Positions 13,301 to 24,884 of a stretch of DNA of 64,000 bases are shown here, in pieces. The DNA lies in contig OW121848.1 of NCBI GenBank assembly GCA_933228895.1, positions 134,000,615 to 134,064,614 on the forward strand, given 5' to 3'. The stretch is from Platycnemis pennipes (taxonomy: Eukaryota > Arthropoda > Insecta > Odonata > Platycnemididae). The translations under genes were made by a program, and so were the position numbers. Numbering within the stretch: position 1 is the first letter of the stretch; each line of letters opens with the position of its first letter. Under the pieces are notes generated by a model, which saw only the letters and a program-made list of their open reading frames with translations, did no database searches and had not been told where the DNA came from.

Positions 13301-13555
13301 CCCCGAGGAAGCTCCTCTTCTTCCGCCCGAGCGGATTCAACGACGGGCCATCCTGAAACCCTTCCCTGCCCCCACCAAAGACAGCCGGTGAGGGATTGAG
13401 TGCACTCGGCAAAACCCTATCCCGTGACAGCGAGAAGTTCCGCCCTCCCACCTCCCCTCCCCCCCTTCCGCCTTTGAAATGGGAACTCCCCCGCGCGTGT
13501 CTACACGGGTCACGCCCCCTTTCTACCTTTCCTCTCCCTCAGTTGCCCCAACCGT

Positions 13556-13612
13556 CTTTCTTTCTCTCCCTCTTTCTCCCTCTCCCTCTTTCTCCCTCTC
13601 CCTCTGCCCACC
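13556..13612. repeat. Pyrimidine-rich CTCCCTCTTTCT tract
   Basis: Imperfect 18-bp repeats of CTCCCTCTTTCTCCCTCT in a C-rich stretch that starts near 13200. Not protein-coding. Confidence 0.8.
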
Positions 13613-13728
13613 CGTCTAGCAATGGTCTCCTCTCAACTCCTCTCTAATCCAGTGCCAGCACCAAGGTATCCTCTCACGACTGTCATGAAGAATAATAAAT
13701 CTAGAACATATCCAAACTAGGATTTGGG

Positions 13729-15851
13729 TAGGCCTGTGCGATACCACGATATATCTTCGACGATACTCGATATGCACTTGATTTCGGGAGTCGATATTTC
13801 GAAACGCGATATCACGATATGTCGATATCCGATATCCCGATATGTCAATATCTAATATCCCGATATGTCAAGGGGATCGGGTTGATGTGGTGGCTACTGG
13901 CCTCCCATCCCTAGGGCCCGGGTTCGATTCCCGGCAGTGGCGGATTTTTCAGTGGAAAACCGGTCCCCACTTGAGTGCCTTGTGAAGTGCATTTCAAGTA
14001 CAGTACTCCGTCCGTTTGACGCTAAGCCGTGGTCCCTTGGCGCCTTTTGTTAAGAGTAGGCTAATGCCGACGCCGGGTTTCTCTCCAACCTTCCTCCGTT
14101 CCCAAAAAACTCTTACCATTACCCAAATATCCACCTATCCTATATGGCGCAAATGACCTCAGCTGTCAGTCGCCTCCCCTAAATAACCAACCAACCGATA
14201 TGACGATATCCCGATATGACGATATCCCGATATGACGATATCCGGTAATGAAGATAACCCGATATCCTGATCCCGACGTTCTTTTCTGTCACCTTAATAA
14301 TGTCTCTATTTCGCACAATTTCTCGGTAATGGTTGATCGGATATAAGTGCTATAAACGGTCTCTTCCTTATACAATATTTCACTTCCTCAATCGTTAATT
14401 ATATATTTTAAATTGTCTAATTTGCTATTGTCATTAACTATAAGGTTTTTATCATAAAATTTGGATGTAGGGAATGGAATGGCCATGTTGTGATTTCATC
14501 ACTGAAAAATCGAATTCAACGAGAAAATTTCAAATTTGGTTATAAAATTATTGTTTTTAAACCATAATTCGGAATTTCAAAACATTTCCACTGTTCTTCA
14601 CTGAAAAAATATTTGATTGAATTTATCATAGTATTTTGTTAAATTTTATCAAAAAGTTCAGTTTATATGGAAATTTGAATTTCTAAGTTATTTCTACCAA
14701 GACTGTTAGGCAAAAAAATTTAGTGAAAATTATCAAACTGTACGATAAAATTTATCAAAAAAAACTTGCCTTCCTGGTTAATTTTAACAAACTTGTTCGG
14801 TATTCTGGGGGGTACGATTAAATTTATCGAACAAAAAGTAGCCTTTTTTGTTTATTTTACCAAACTATTTGATACTCAAGAAAGCTGATATGGTTAAATT
14901 TATCAAACAGAGTAGTCATCTTGATTTATCATACCTAATTAATGTCTAAACTAATGAAACATATTTAATGTTCGCAAATCGTGAAATTTAAGGCTGTGAA
15001 TGGCCATTTTGTATTAAGTTTCAGAAAAAATTGTAAACATTCACCCAGTAAATACTATCATTTAAAAAGCTTTTATGGGAGCACAATGTGATTAAACTTC
15101 ATTTCATTAAATTACCTCACACATTCCACAATACTAATATTTTTTAAATTTGTTGAATACCTACTTAAATTGGTATAGATATGACATTATGCTTCCATAA
15201 AAACATAGTATTTGAAGTATTTAATGGGTGGGTTGAGGCAGTAAAACACCATTTTTCACATAGAAGTAAACATTATACTTTGATAGCTTTATACATTATA
15301 CATTCGACATATCACGATATGTTGAATATACCGAAAGCTTGGAGAATAATATCAGACTACTGCAACAATAGAACCGATTCAGTAACTTTAGCCGAAATGC
15401 TTCGCGTTTTCAAGTCAATTCTTAACTACCGAAAATTTTAATAATCGGGTAGAAAATCGTTCAGTAAATTTTATCTATCGCATGTTTATTTTCATTGAAA
15501 ATATAATAATTTTAATCGAAAAGTTTTCAAACATGTTCGGTTGTATTTGGCAAACTATTTTTTTCCGTGTTCGAAAAAGGGAAAATGGTTATATTTCAGC
15601 TCATATGGACCTTATAAAAAATTGAAAAGAACCTAAATTATCTAAAATTATATGCTCTTTCGCCTTAATTTATTATATTATAAGTCGATATCCGATATCC
15701 CGATATGTCGATTGCCCGATATTCGATATTCCGATATGTCCATAACACGATATGCCATATTTATATATCGCGAAACCGATATATCAGCGAATCTGCGACA
15801 TCAGAATGATATCGTCGTGCGATATTCAAAACAGTATTTCGCACAGCCCTA
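13729..15851. mobile_element. Non-autonomous hAT-like element, 2123 bp, with ATATCG-rich ends
   Basis: The termini TAGGCCTGTGCGATAC and (reverse complement of the right end) TAGGGCTGTGCGAAATAC form TIRs. Flanking 8-bp sequences GATTTGGG (13721-13728) and GATGTGGG (15852-15859) match at 7 of 8 positions. Sub-terminal arrays of CGATATCCCGATATG-like units occupy 13740-13868, 14196-14265 and 15683-15835. The 14.3-15.6 kb interior is AT-rich without a recognisable protein. A SINE is nested at 13868-14195. Confidence 0.72.
13868..14195 (+). mobile_element. tRNA-derived SINE with an AACC-type tail, nested in the 2.1-kb element
   Basis: The head is tRNA-like: an A-box-like GATGTGGTGGCTACTGG and a B-box GGTTCGATTCCC (13921-13932). 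A body follows (GTGGAAAACCGGTCCCCACT, then AAGAGTAGGCTAATGCCGAC) and the end is AAATAACCAACCAACC. CGATATG occurs on both sides (13861-13867 and 14196-14202), a plausible target duplication, although the host repeat itself contains this motif. Confidence 0.78.
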
Positions 15852-16328
15852 GATGTGGGAAACATTTTGAGATGGAAGAACCACATCTGACCATACTGAA
15901 AAGTAAGAAGTTGTGTCCTCACAAGTAAGGAAGATTTCCAATGGAGCGTAAAAAATGAATAAATTCTAGTAAAAAATATAAAAATGCAGACCACCTCTGT
16001 GAGCTGGTCAGTGACGCACCGGCCCTGTAATTCAAGGATCCAAATCTTGACATGGGTATGGATATCGTTTGTCTTTGAATAAATCCAAGGAATAATTGGT
16101 TATATGTGACCTGAACAGGTGGTGAAGGTATAAATTCTAAATTAATACTTGCATCACTAGAGGAGAATCGGACGCTTTGATTGCTAATTGTTTCCTTTCA
16201 TTTTTTATAGAAACCTTGGATTTTGCATTTGCAGTGTTCTTTTAATCACATGTGTTCGAAAAAAAATTTGGGTCGAAATTTCATATGTTTTGTAAACAGT
16301 GGTTTGCAAGACCTAAGGTTCTTTAATT

Positions 16329-16425
16329 CACGGTATCACATATTTATATGCATAAATATTTGATACCGTGATATGTGATATGTAATAAATACATGCACAG
16401 GCGTATGCATATTTATACGCCTGTG
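16329..16425. repeat. Two adjacent palindromes
   Basis: A 42-bp near-perfect palindrome (16329-16370, ends CACGGTATCA / TGATACCGTG) is followed by a 30-bp one (16396-16425, CACAGGCGTATGCAT and its near-complement). They lie 190 bp before the hammerhead-like motif at 16606. Purpose unknown. Confidence 0.7.
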
Positions 16426-16605
16426 TTTTTTATTTTCTTCTATCATTAGTTAGATATTTTTGAAACAGTTACACATTGTGACTTAAATTTCTCCGCTTTT
16501 AGTTAGACCTGCTACGCTACTCAGGTATGTACAAGTAAATATTTGTAAAAGATTGAAACACAATAATTCCGCTTAGTGAGTAGCTGGTACTTCATAATAT
16601 TCAAA

Positions 16606-16670
16606 TCATAGGCTCCTGAAGATGACGCATATTATTTGTTGAGAACCTATGGGTACCATTAAATGTTTCA
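16606..16670 (+). ncRNA. Decayed hammerhead-like motif with downstream AATAAA
   Basis: CTGAAGA (16616-16622), a loosely paired helix II region, GAGAACC in place of GAAACC, then CCTATGGGTA as helix III plus cleavage context, and GGAAATAAACAG 30 bp later. The order matches the other units in this window. Confidence 0.35.
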
Positions 16671-16870
16671 CGGAAATAAACAGCCTTTTTATTTGCTGTA
16701 TTTCAAAGCTAATCAATGAAACTCTGTTTTAATGCTGATGAAGGCGATTTTGACAAATGAATTATTTTTGTTCTTCTACTGCTTTTAATTTTTCAGCATT
16801 TTATTGAATGTACTTCGCACCATTGATTTCATATTGATTTATATGCATTTTAGAATGACTACAGAGTTTT

Positions 16871-16945
16871 CATCTACAACTACATAATACCCTGCAATCA
16901 CCACAAAGGTGCGCGGCAGCGGGTGAACCATCACCAGGCATGCAA
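16871..16945 (-). repeat. LINE 3' end, degenerate (hairpin-tail family)
   Basis: CATCTACAACTACATAATAC then CCTGCAATCACCACAAAGGT is the complement of the family tail and hairpin. The 3' UTR motif GGTGATGG is also kept on the minus strand. Confidence 0.6.
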
Positions 16946-18233
16946 TATTAGTCCAAGAGAATACCTACGCTTGCACTTATGCCATACTGGCATGCTGCAA
17001 TAATACTCCTTACATGCACTGATTACATGCAACTGAAGACAAAATGTTGCAATCCCAAGGAAATTAGCAGACATGCAGTAACGAGAATCCAGATATGTTG
17101 GCCATAAGTGTCACTAAATTTTTAGTTTATTTACACTGAACTCAGCAAGAGGGTGTGTGGCATCGGTTGACTCAACAGCAGACATGCATTGTACAAGTGA
17201 AAATATATGGTGGCTATATTATATATTCAACTATTAAAAACTAGTTTACCCAGCAAAAAAGATAGTAGGACTTAAATATTATAATTTATAAGGGGAATAA
17301 GTTTACAAAGGCTATAAAAAAATTAAGGAACTCTATGAGAACGAAATTTAAAAAAAATCACATGAGCACGTAGGGGTAAGAACATTATGAGCGGAACATT
17401 GAAAAGGAATTTAAGACCTCTCCCGTAATTATGAGGCATTTCGTTCAACTTTTAACATCAGAACGACACGGACACAAAGAGTTTCGGTGGTGATAAATTT
17501 TGTGGTAATATTTATGGATTAGTCAGTAATTTCTGTAAACCAATTGAATCGCAAACCTACATTTCAAGAAGTTTGCAGGAGTTAGTGTTGTCCGAACAGG
17601 TGAAACGTGTGTTTTGGCTCCATCTGTGAGTTATTTCTATACGCGATAAATGAAAGCTCTTAAAATGAGAGGAAAAAATTGGTGACTAAATTTAATATCT
17701 CTATATCCCGTTTCAGAGTTTTCTTAAAACGATTTCCATTGGCGGCCAGTGAAAGTGCATTTCTCAGTCCCTTTTATTTCAAGAATCGTGATGTGCACTA
17801 TAGAGCACTCAATGTCTCACTCCAAGATAGAGGATTTCCCATCATTCAGCTTTTGATTAATTATGCACAAGCTACGTTCTCTGTCATGTCACCAATGACG
17901 AATATTTCCACATCACCACGTCATCGTCACAATGCACTGATATCACTGCATATATTTTTATCCTTCTGTGATGCACAAAAGTCGACCTCTACAGTCAAAT
18001 ATTAGAAACCCCAGGGTGCAAGCTCAGCAGGAGGATAAATACCCATAGAGTTAGTCTCTCTGTGATTGAAATACAATTGGGGTCAAGTGTGATTATTGTT
18101 ATAGTAGGTTAGCTAGTTCTCCTTGCTGAAACTAAGTCAAATTATCAATTTTTAAGGTAATTTTACAAACCACTGCTTGAAAGGTAAGCATCATCGTTTA
18201 CGTCAAAGCAATATGATTTCTCTTACCTTTAAC

Positions 18234-21200
18234 TAAGGGTCATTCCATGCCAATTCACCGAATACTTGTTGCAGGACCATTTCAGAAAAAATTCAAATTT
18301 AACACACTTACTACTACATGTCTGTAGGGCTCAAAACCAATTTTTGTTAATTTTTTTTCCATGACCTCAAGGACTTACAGGGCCGCGAAGGTCACAGCGC
18401 ACTGTAAAAATGACACTTTCAGCGAGTATCGGTAATTAGAGTAACTCGGAAACTACAGGTTGTAGTAGAATGGTTCAAATACCATTTTGATGGTCATAAA
18501 TTGAGCTTTCATTTGAAGTATTTTTAATAACCTTACTATGTAACATCTATGAGAATGACGAGTACAAAGTTTTGATACAAAATGCTGTTTTTACAACTTT
18601 GCTATTTATTTTTTTATACAAGGGTTGTGATCACAAGGTCTATATTTTTGTTATAGTATATTTGGGTACCATAGTAAATGTGTGTAAGAAAAAAGTTGTG
18701 TGTTTGTTAAGCCTTTAGCTGTTACAAGCTTCCGCAAAGAGGAAAAATTGAAAATTTACCATTTTCGGGCCCCTGTATCTCTGGTGGGGGACTTATTAAA
18801 AATTTGAAATTTTCAGTACAATAAGCTATGATCCTATTAAGAATGCACTAAAAATTTGGAGTATGTGTTTTGGCTCATTTGGAAGTTACACCAAACTGAA
18901 TTTTCAAAAAATTTTCTCTCGCTCACCTTGTAGAAGCAATGTATAGATTTTTACATATAATTAAATGTTGCCAGAAATAAATTCAAATAATAGTTATAAC
19001 AATACTATCAAACTAGAGCCTTGAAAGTTGTATATTTCAGTTCCAATAAGAAGTAGGCACGTAGCCAGAAATTTTCTTTGGGGGGGGGGGGGGGGGTTAA
19101 GTCTAGTGTTGCATAACTTGAAACAAATCAACTTTGCCCGTTTGGTGTCGACATGTTACAAATCTCTTCCCTCAATTTTCAGCGCTTTGTATTTATTTTC
19201 ACAGTGGCTATTCCTATCTTTTCTCACTGGTAAAGTTCACTGTTTACCCTGTTATGAAGCATTAATTTGACCGGCCACAGAACATAGTTCAAACATATCA
19301 AATTGAAAAGAACAAATACAGTGAAGCTCACTTATATCAAACCTGTTCATAACGAAGTTCCAGTTATAACGAAGTGAAGGCTATTCCCCATCAAAGAGAA
19401 GCTCGGAAAAACTGATCCACATATAACGAAGTTCAGTTATTACAAAGTAAATATTCGGACCCCTCAAATTAGTTATAAATGGCCTTGACTGTATTAACCA
19501 CACACATGCATCAAACTAGTGATCACATTTCAAGACACTTAACACTTGAATTTTCGCAGTGTAATCCAGATTACCATGGCCACTTAAAATTAGAACAACA
19601 AAATTATTGGGAAAAAATTTCGGGGGAGGGCTGAATCCACAGATCCTTCCCCCCCCCCCCCCCCTTCCCCCAACACCCCCCACCCCCCTGCCACTCCCCA
19701 GCGCCAAGCTATGTGCCTGCTAAGAACAAAATATGTAAGCGGACATTGAAACGTAGGCAAACTATTAATTTTCAATTGTTTTTCCACTGGACTTGCTGTA
19801 CAATTGCTATCAGCATGCTACCATTATGACAATATCACTATTTAGGTTGTTCACATAATAAAGGCTAAATGAGTGCCTACTTCTTTGTCAACATATAAGA
19901 AAGATCTTGGGTCAGCTGTTCCGTAATATTATGCACTTGACCAGTTTGTGATGATAATTCGAGCTGAAAAAGAACCCTTATTATATTTTCATTAAGTACC
20001 CACGCCTTGTATTTTTTTGATAATTTGAATGATGTGCTAGGTCCAGAAGGATGGAAGAAGTGCACAAAGTTGTCTTTTTCATTGATGTCTATGCTTTCAA
20101 CAACTCCAAGTCATAAATAATGCCACATAATCATTTATCTTGATACTACGTTGTGTGTTGGATTTCAGTATTGCTATTTGGACTTCTTCACCGTTATTTG
20201 AATTAGATGTTACAAAGCATTTTATATTATTGCAAGCAATCAGAATAAAGCAGTGTTTTTCTCAAGTGTTAGGAATCCTTAAGGCATTATCAAACCAATC
20301 ACCAACCATGTTCTACCCCTGTGATCTCATTGCTTCTTAAATGTTATGCCATGAATATTAGCATTACTAAATTAAAAACATGGAGTCAAAATTTGACTGT
20401 CTTTTGTTCTCTGTAAACTGGCTTTAGACACTAAACATTTAACAGTTCCTCCTATACCATCTCAAGGACCTTTTCTGTGTGTAGCTCTTTCCATGGAGAA
20501 GGTCACTTGTTACGAGAACCAATCAGAAGGCACTTTAAGGCATAAGGTGCCCCTTTAGGCAGAGAAATAGAGACATCAGACAATTCCCTGAAGCTACCTA
20601 CATAAATCACTACCATAATTCTTTTGGGATATTGTTCAAAAAACAGTAGGTGTAAACGACACTAACGTTTAAGATTGTTTTCTTATCAGCCTACTGGTAA
20701 CAGAGCAATCATAGAGCAATTTCAGTGGAGAAACCAATGGAGGCTTAATAGTTTGCCAAAATTCTGCTTAAGACATTTTTATTCAAAATGATACATGAAA
20801 TCTACAACTACCAACACAATGAATAAGTAACTGGTTTTTAAGTTATCAATCAAAATTGGACTTATTTCTAGCAACATTTAATTATATGCAGCAATCTATA
20901 CATTGCTTCTACAAGGTGAGCGAGAGAAAATTTTTTGAAAATTCAGTTTGGTGTAACTTCCAAACGAGCCAAAACACATACTCCAAATTTTTAGTGCATT
21001 CTTAATAGGATCATAGCTTATTGTACTGAAAATTTCAAATTTTTAATAAGTCCCCCACCAGAGATACAGGGGCCCGAAAATGGTAAATTTTCAATTTTTC
21101 CTCTTTGCGGAAGCTTGTAACAGCTAAAGGCTTAACAAACACACAACTTTTTTCTTACACACATTTACTATGGTATCCAAATATACTATAACAAAAATAT

Positions 21201-21621
21201 AGACCTTGTGATCACAACCCTTCTATAAAAAAATAAATAGCAAAAGTTGTAAAAAACAGCATTTTGTATCAAAACTTTGTACTCGTCATTCTCATAGATG
21301 TTACATAGTAAGGTTATTAAAAATACTTCAAATGAAAGCTCAATTTATGACCATCAAAATGGTATTTGAACCATTCTACTACAACCTGTAGTTTCCGAGT
21401 TACTCTAATTACCGATACTCGCTGAAAGTGTCATTTTTACAGTGCGCTGTGACCTTCGCGGCCCTGTAAGTCCTCGAGGTCATGGAAAAAAAAATTAACA
21501 AAAATTGGTTTTGAGCCCTACAGACATGTAGTAGTAAGTGTGTTAAATTTGAATTTTTTCTGAAATGGTGCTGCAACAACTTTTTTAAAAATCTGGTGAA
21601 ATGGTATGGAATGACCCCTAA
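18234..21621. mobile_element. 3.4-kb element with about 750-bp terminal inverted repeats
   Basis: The left arm (18234-about 18990) and right arm (about 20855-21621) are near-perfect complements, differing by small indels near the outer end. Termini read TAAGGGTCATTCCATGCC and TAGGGGTCATTCCATACC. Target duplication is unresolved: TA is possible, an 8-bp one was not found. The central 1.9 kb contains no recognisable transposase, so it looks non-autonomous. A 668-bp element is nested at 19053. Confidence 0.75.
19053..19720. mobile_element. 668-bp nested element with 13-bp TIRs and TAAGAA duplication
   Basis: TIRs GTAGGCACGTAGC and (complement of the right end) GCAGGCACATAGC are flanked by TAAGAA at 19047-19052 and 19721-19726. 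Long G-run (19080-19096) and C-rich (19650-19690) tracts sit near opposite ends, so strands could pair G to C. The interior contains repeated AACGAAGTT motifs (19345-19440). Confidence 0.65.
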
Positions 21622-22067
21622 AAGTATTCAGTATCTAGCTGGCAAAAAAGTAGAATGCTTTTATATTAACGAGAAAAGAAATAAATAACCAATAAGTTCA
21701 TCATAGTAATATGTTACTTTTATTTAATCCCTCAGCTCTAATTAATGACCTGAAAAGGTCAAGACCGGTCGATGTGTATTTAACTATATTTATGACGAAT
21801 AGAACTGAGATTTATTTTTTCAAAGAGCTCTAAATTCATGTCCAACACTAGGAAACTCAAAAGATGTTCAAAAGATGCAAGAAAGTAATAGTGCGTGAAT
21901 GTGAAACTACATGAAAAGAAAACATTTGTTTCCTCATGGAAATTATAATAAATGTCACTTATCACCATATTTTTTACAATGTTGCCACAAATTCTCTCAT
22001 TATCTATAGAAACTGAACACTTCATACCCGAATTAATCGATGAAGGTGGTACTTTGTGGAAATTACG

Positions 22068-22350
22068 AGCGTTAAACATGGTAAATTCAACAAACTTTGT
22101 ACTTTCCACACATCTTTATATATTCCCCGATCAACTTCAAGGACTAAGCGTCATTTTCAAGGGGGGCCAACAAAGTATTCAATATCTAGCTGGTAGGAAA
22201 AGTAGAATGCTTTTAAATCAACGAGAAAAGAAAGGGACGGTTCTTGTTGCCCCCCCTTAAAAAAGACGCTTAGTCGTTGAAATCGATTGGGGAATATATA
22301 AAGCTGTGTGGAAAGTACAAAGCTTGTTTCTTTTACCATACTTAACTTCA
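22068..22350. mobile_element. Foldback element with about 95-bp arms
   Basis: The left arm (about 22068-22166, containing ACTTTCCACACATCTTTATA and GACTAAGCGTC) is mirrored at about 22239-22350. The 70-bp spacer (22170-22235) is a near-copy of 21622-21690, the sequence just outside the 3.4-kb TIR element. So the spacer sequence pre-existed as a repeat or was copied. Confidence 0.6.
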
Positions 22351-23118
22351 TACCAGACTTATCTAGAAGTATCCGTTAAGTTGGAAAATGTAAAGGTTAT
22401 CATTACTGAAGTCAGTCTGAAGTGCGAAATGGCTAACTTTAAAATTTATTGCTAAAACACCGGGAAATCTCTTCGAAGAGTAATTCACAGGTTTTGAACC
22501 CCGCCACTAGGTCTGGACAAGTTCTCAATGCCCTCGACAGATGTCGCGTCCTGAAACTCCACGCGCAGCGCCATGCGGAAAAGAAACGTACTGATAACAT
22601 GAAGAATATTTTATTCTTTGGGTCCGTCGAGACGTCAGACTTCAGGAGGAGGAGCTTGATTCAAAAAAGTTCTCTTATGACAAAAAGGAACGCACCAAAT
22701 TTCCTACTCCTCTCAAATCCACCAGAACTACGTGAGCAGCCTCATTGGCCCAATGCTATGGGCACCGATTTCAAAGCACTTATGTCGTATAGCACCGATT
22801 GTATACACCGGCATTGTATAGCACTTTAGGTCGTTGGTTCGTATCTTCCTTGGGGTATTTATGGTGCCAGTGAATTACTATGGATTTGAGCCAGGCGAAG
22901 TTATGTGTTCACACATACTGCACTTAGTTAGTACTAGTACGCAACCGCACGAATAATGAGCAAGAATAAAAAGATGTTATGTTACATTTATGTGCATTAA
23001 AAAGCAAGGTAATGACTGACTCTATGAGCTATTGAACTTTCGTCAATTGATTAAAACTTTCGCGGTCCGTGTCTTTTGATGTGGTTTTTTGGGGGTTTCT
23101 CCGCGATTACGTGGTTGT

Positions 23119-23214
23119 CCACCAGCGTTTCCCCTCCGCTTGCTGGAGGCCTCTTCAGGGTTTGAGCCATTACCCTGAAGAGGCCTCCAGCAGCGGAGGG
23201 GAAACGTTGGTTGG
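23119..23214. mobile_element. Foldback of two head-to-head hammerhead-like motifs
   Basis: Arms 23119-23161 (minus) and 23171-23214 (plus) pair around a 9-base spacer. Each reads CTGAAGA, then CCTCC and GGAGG pairing around AGCAGC or AGCAAGC, then GGAAACG. Differences between arms are a one-base insertion and a few substitutions. Confidence 0.6.
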
Positions 23215-23465
23215 CTGATTATCAATACTATTAACAGAAGGGACAAAGAATCGCAAAACAACACTGTGCAACATCTCTGAACCGCATGGGCAAAGGAAAG
23301 AAACGGCCAAAATCCACGCAAAAACAGTGATAATTCGCCAAGTCATTACTAGAGTACATGAACTTGCCATTTCCATGGCAAAATTGCGTGAATTAATATG
23401 CAAATAGGTGCTTCATGCAGCCTTGTAACTTTTCCTTATTCCCTAAACTCAAAATCTGGCCCAGT

Positions 23466-23630
23466 GGAAAGATAGAATCATCAAACGAAGGTGTTATTAC
23501 CGACGTTTTAGGATTTTCAAGGAAAGATAGAATCATGAAACGAAGGTGTTATTACCGATGTTTAAGGATTTTCAAGGAAAGATAGAATCATGAAACGAAG
23601 GTGTTATTACCGATGTTTTAGGATTTTCAA
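23466..23630. repeat. Three tandem copies of a 55-bp minisatellite
   Basis: Units start GGAAAGATAGAATCATSAAA at 23466, 23521 and 23576 and are each 55 bp with one to three differences. No spacer sequences exist between units. Confidence 0.9.
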
Positions 23631-24884
23631 GGCATTTAATCTTCCTACTTTTCCGAGGGAATGGATAAATACTACACCGCTGTAACAAGTGAGTAGAACC
23701 GGAAGGTGACAATGTTTAAAAATAAAAAAAATTTCCAATTGAAGGTTATTTCACTGTTATTTTACCTTAATTATAGAACATCTCTCGTATCATACCCTCT
23801 ACCAAATATATGCATTCACACCAGCTACTAGTGTTTCTCTATCCGTATGTTCCGGCCGGCAAGAAGTCGACAGGTAAGATAGCGTAAGTAACGGGTCGAA
23901 TTCAAAAACGTGGTTTACAAGGAAATAAACACCGCATATTATTCAACTTAAAACACTCACAAAAATCTACACTGGAAATTAATTTAATTTAATTCACTGT
24001 ACAGTATGTGGAACTGAAGAACCAACGCTACAGTCTATTTATACATGAGGCATGATAGGGTAAAGTTTACGGGCGTTATAAAAGATGAGATCATTTTTGA
24101 GACCATCCAAAAGCTAGGTAGAACCTAAAAAAAACTTTATCCGGCTCTAAAGGAATTTTGACACGAGGCTAGTCGGGCAGTCTGATGTATGGATAGGTTT
24201 TGAGGTAACGAAAACTGCATCTTGCAAGGTAACGAATTATTTAGCGCTTCTTCACTTAATAGAGCATGCAACCCTATCCTCAGAGTAAACACCTGACGAA
24301 GTGCGACAAGTGTCAAACTGTGTGAATAAGGTAATATTTTGATGGAGATCTAGATAGTGTTTTGGGTAATGATGAGGTAAAAATAACCAGTATTTTAAAC
24401 CTTTTAAAAGAAACTGAATTCTTCATATTTTTAAAAGTATACAATATGAATCCTATACATATTAATATCATGCGTACAACTTTCCATTCATAATATCGTT
24501 AAGGGTACGAATTGACCCTTGTATTTGGCGCACTGTTAAATTTATACTACAACTATAACAAATAATATTTAAAATTTTCCAAACAACAGAAAGCAGCCCT
24601 ACTCCTCTACTCTTTTCTGATAGGTAAGCTATTTCCACGAGTTTATGTTGTTTCAGACTTCTTGCTGTTTTCTCGTACAATACGGAATTTAAGGTACCTA
24701 TAGTGATCTATTTTAGATCGTAGAAAGAGACAATTAAAATCCAGCCGTAGAGCAGTATTTATTACTTTTTATCGTGATCTAATATGTGTAAATTAATACG
24801 ATTGAGTTCTAAAAATATTTCGCTTGATTTTCGTTGCGTCACCGGAAAAGATGACAGCTTCAAATGTTAGTTACAGAGCTCAGG

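Larger units (their letters stand above)
6964..13720. other. Mostly featureless AT-rich DNA apart from listed repeats
   Basis: Apart from LINE ends at 7838 and 9293 and the duplication at 10099, nothing is recognised. 9580-9990 is GC-richer with CpGs but has no coherent frame. Confidence 0.55.
15860..18233. other. No gene; contains the palindromes, a hammerhead-like motif and a LINE end
   Basis: Outside the listed items the sequence is AT-rich. A 108-codon frame at 17679-18005 has no recognisable motif. Confidence 0.55.
22351..24884. other. No gene recognised outside the foldback and minisatellite
   Basis: A 126-codon frame at 22449-22829 has no family resemblance. 22745-22860 ends in a B-box-like GGTTCGTATC and might be an old SINE, but no A-box is clear. 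Confidence 0.5.

Noticed and set aside
13149..13647. 100-codon minus and 83-codon plus frames
   Set aside because: Low-complexity C- and CT-rich DNA.
17679..18005. 108-codon plus-strand frame
   Set aside because: No family resemblance, and it lies in AT-rich DNA between repeats.
18234..21621. hAT-type 8-bp target duplication for the long-TIR element
   Set aside because: The 8 bp outside each end (CCTTTAAC-like and AAAGTATT) do not match, so the superfamily is left open.
22449..22829. 126-codon plus-strand frame
   Set aside because: No recognisable motif or splice signals; length is not exceptional for the local base composition.
22745..22860. Possible SINE ending in GGTTCGTATC
   Set aside because: Only a B-box-like word is visible; no A-box at the right distance and no tail.
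23466..23630. CRISPR-like array
   Set aside because: Units are directly adjacent with no unique spacers, in a eukaryotic context.
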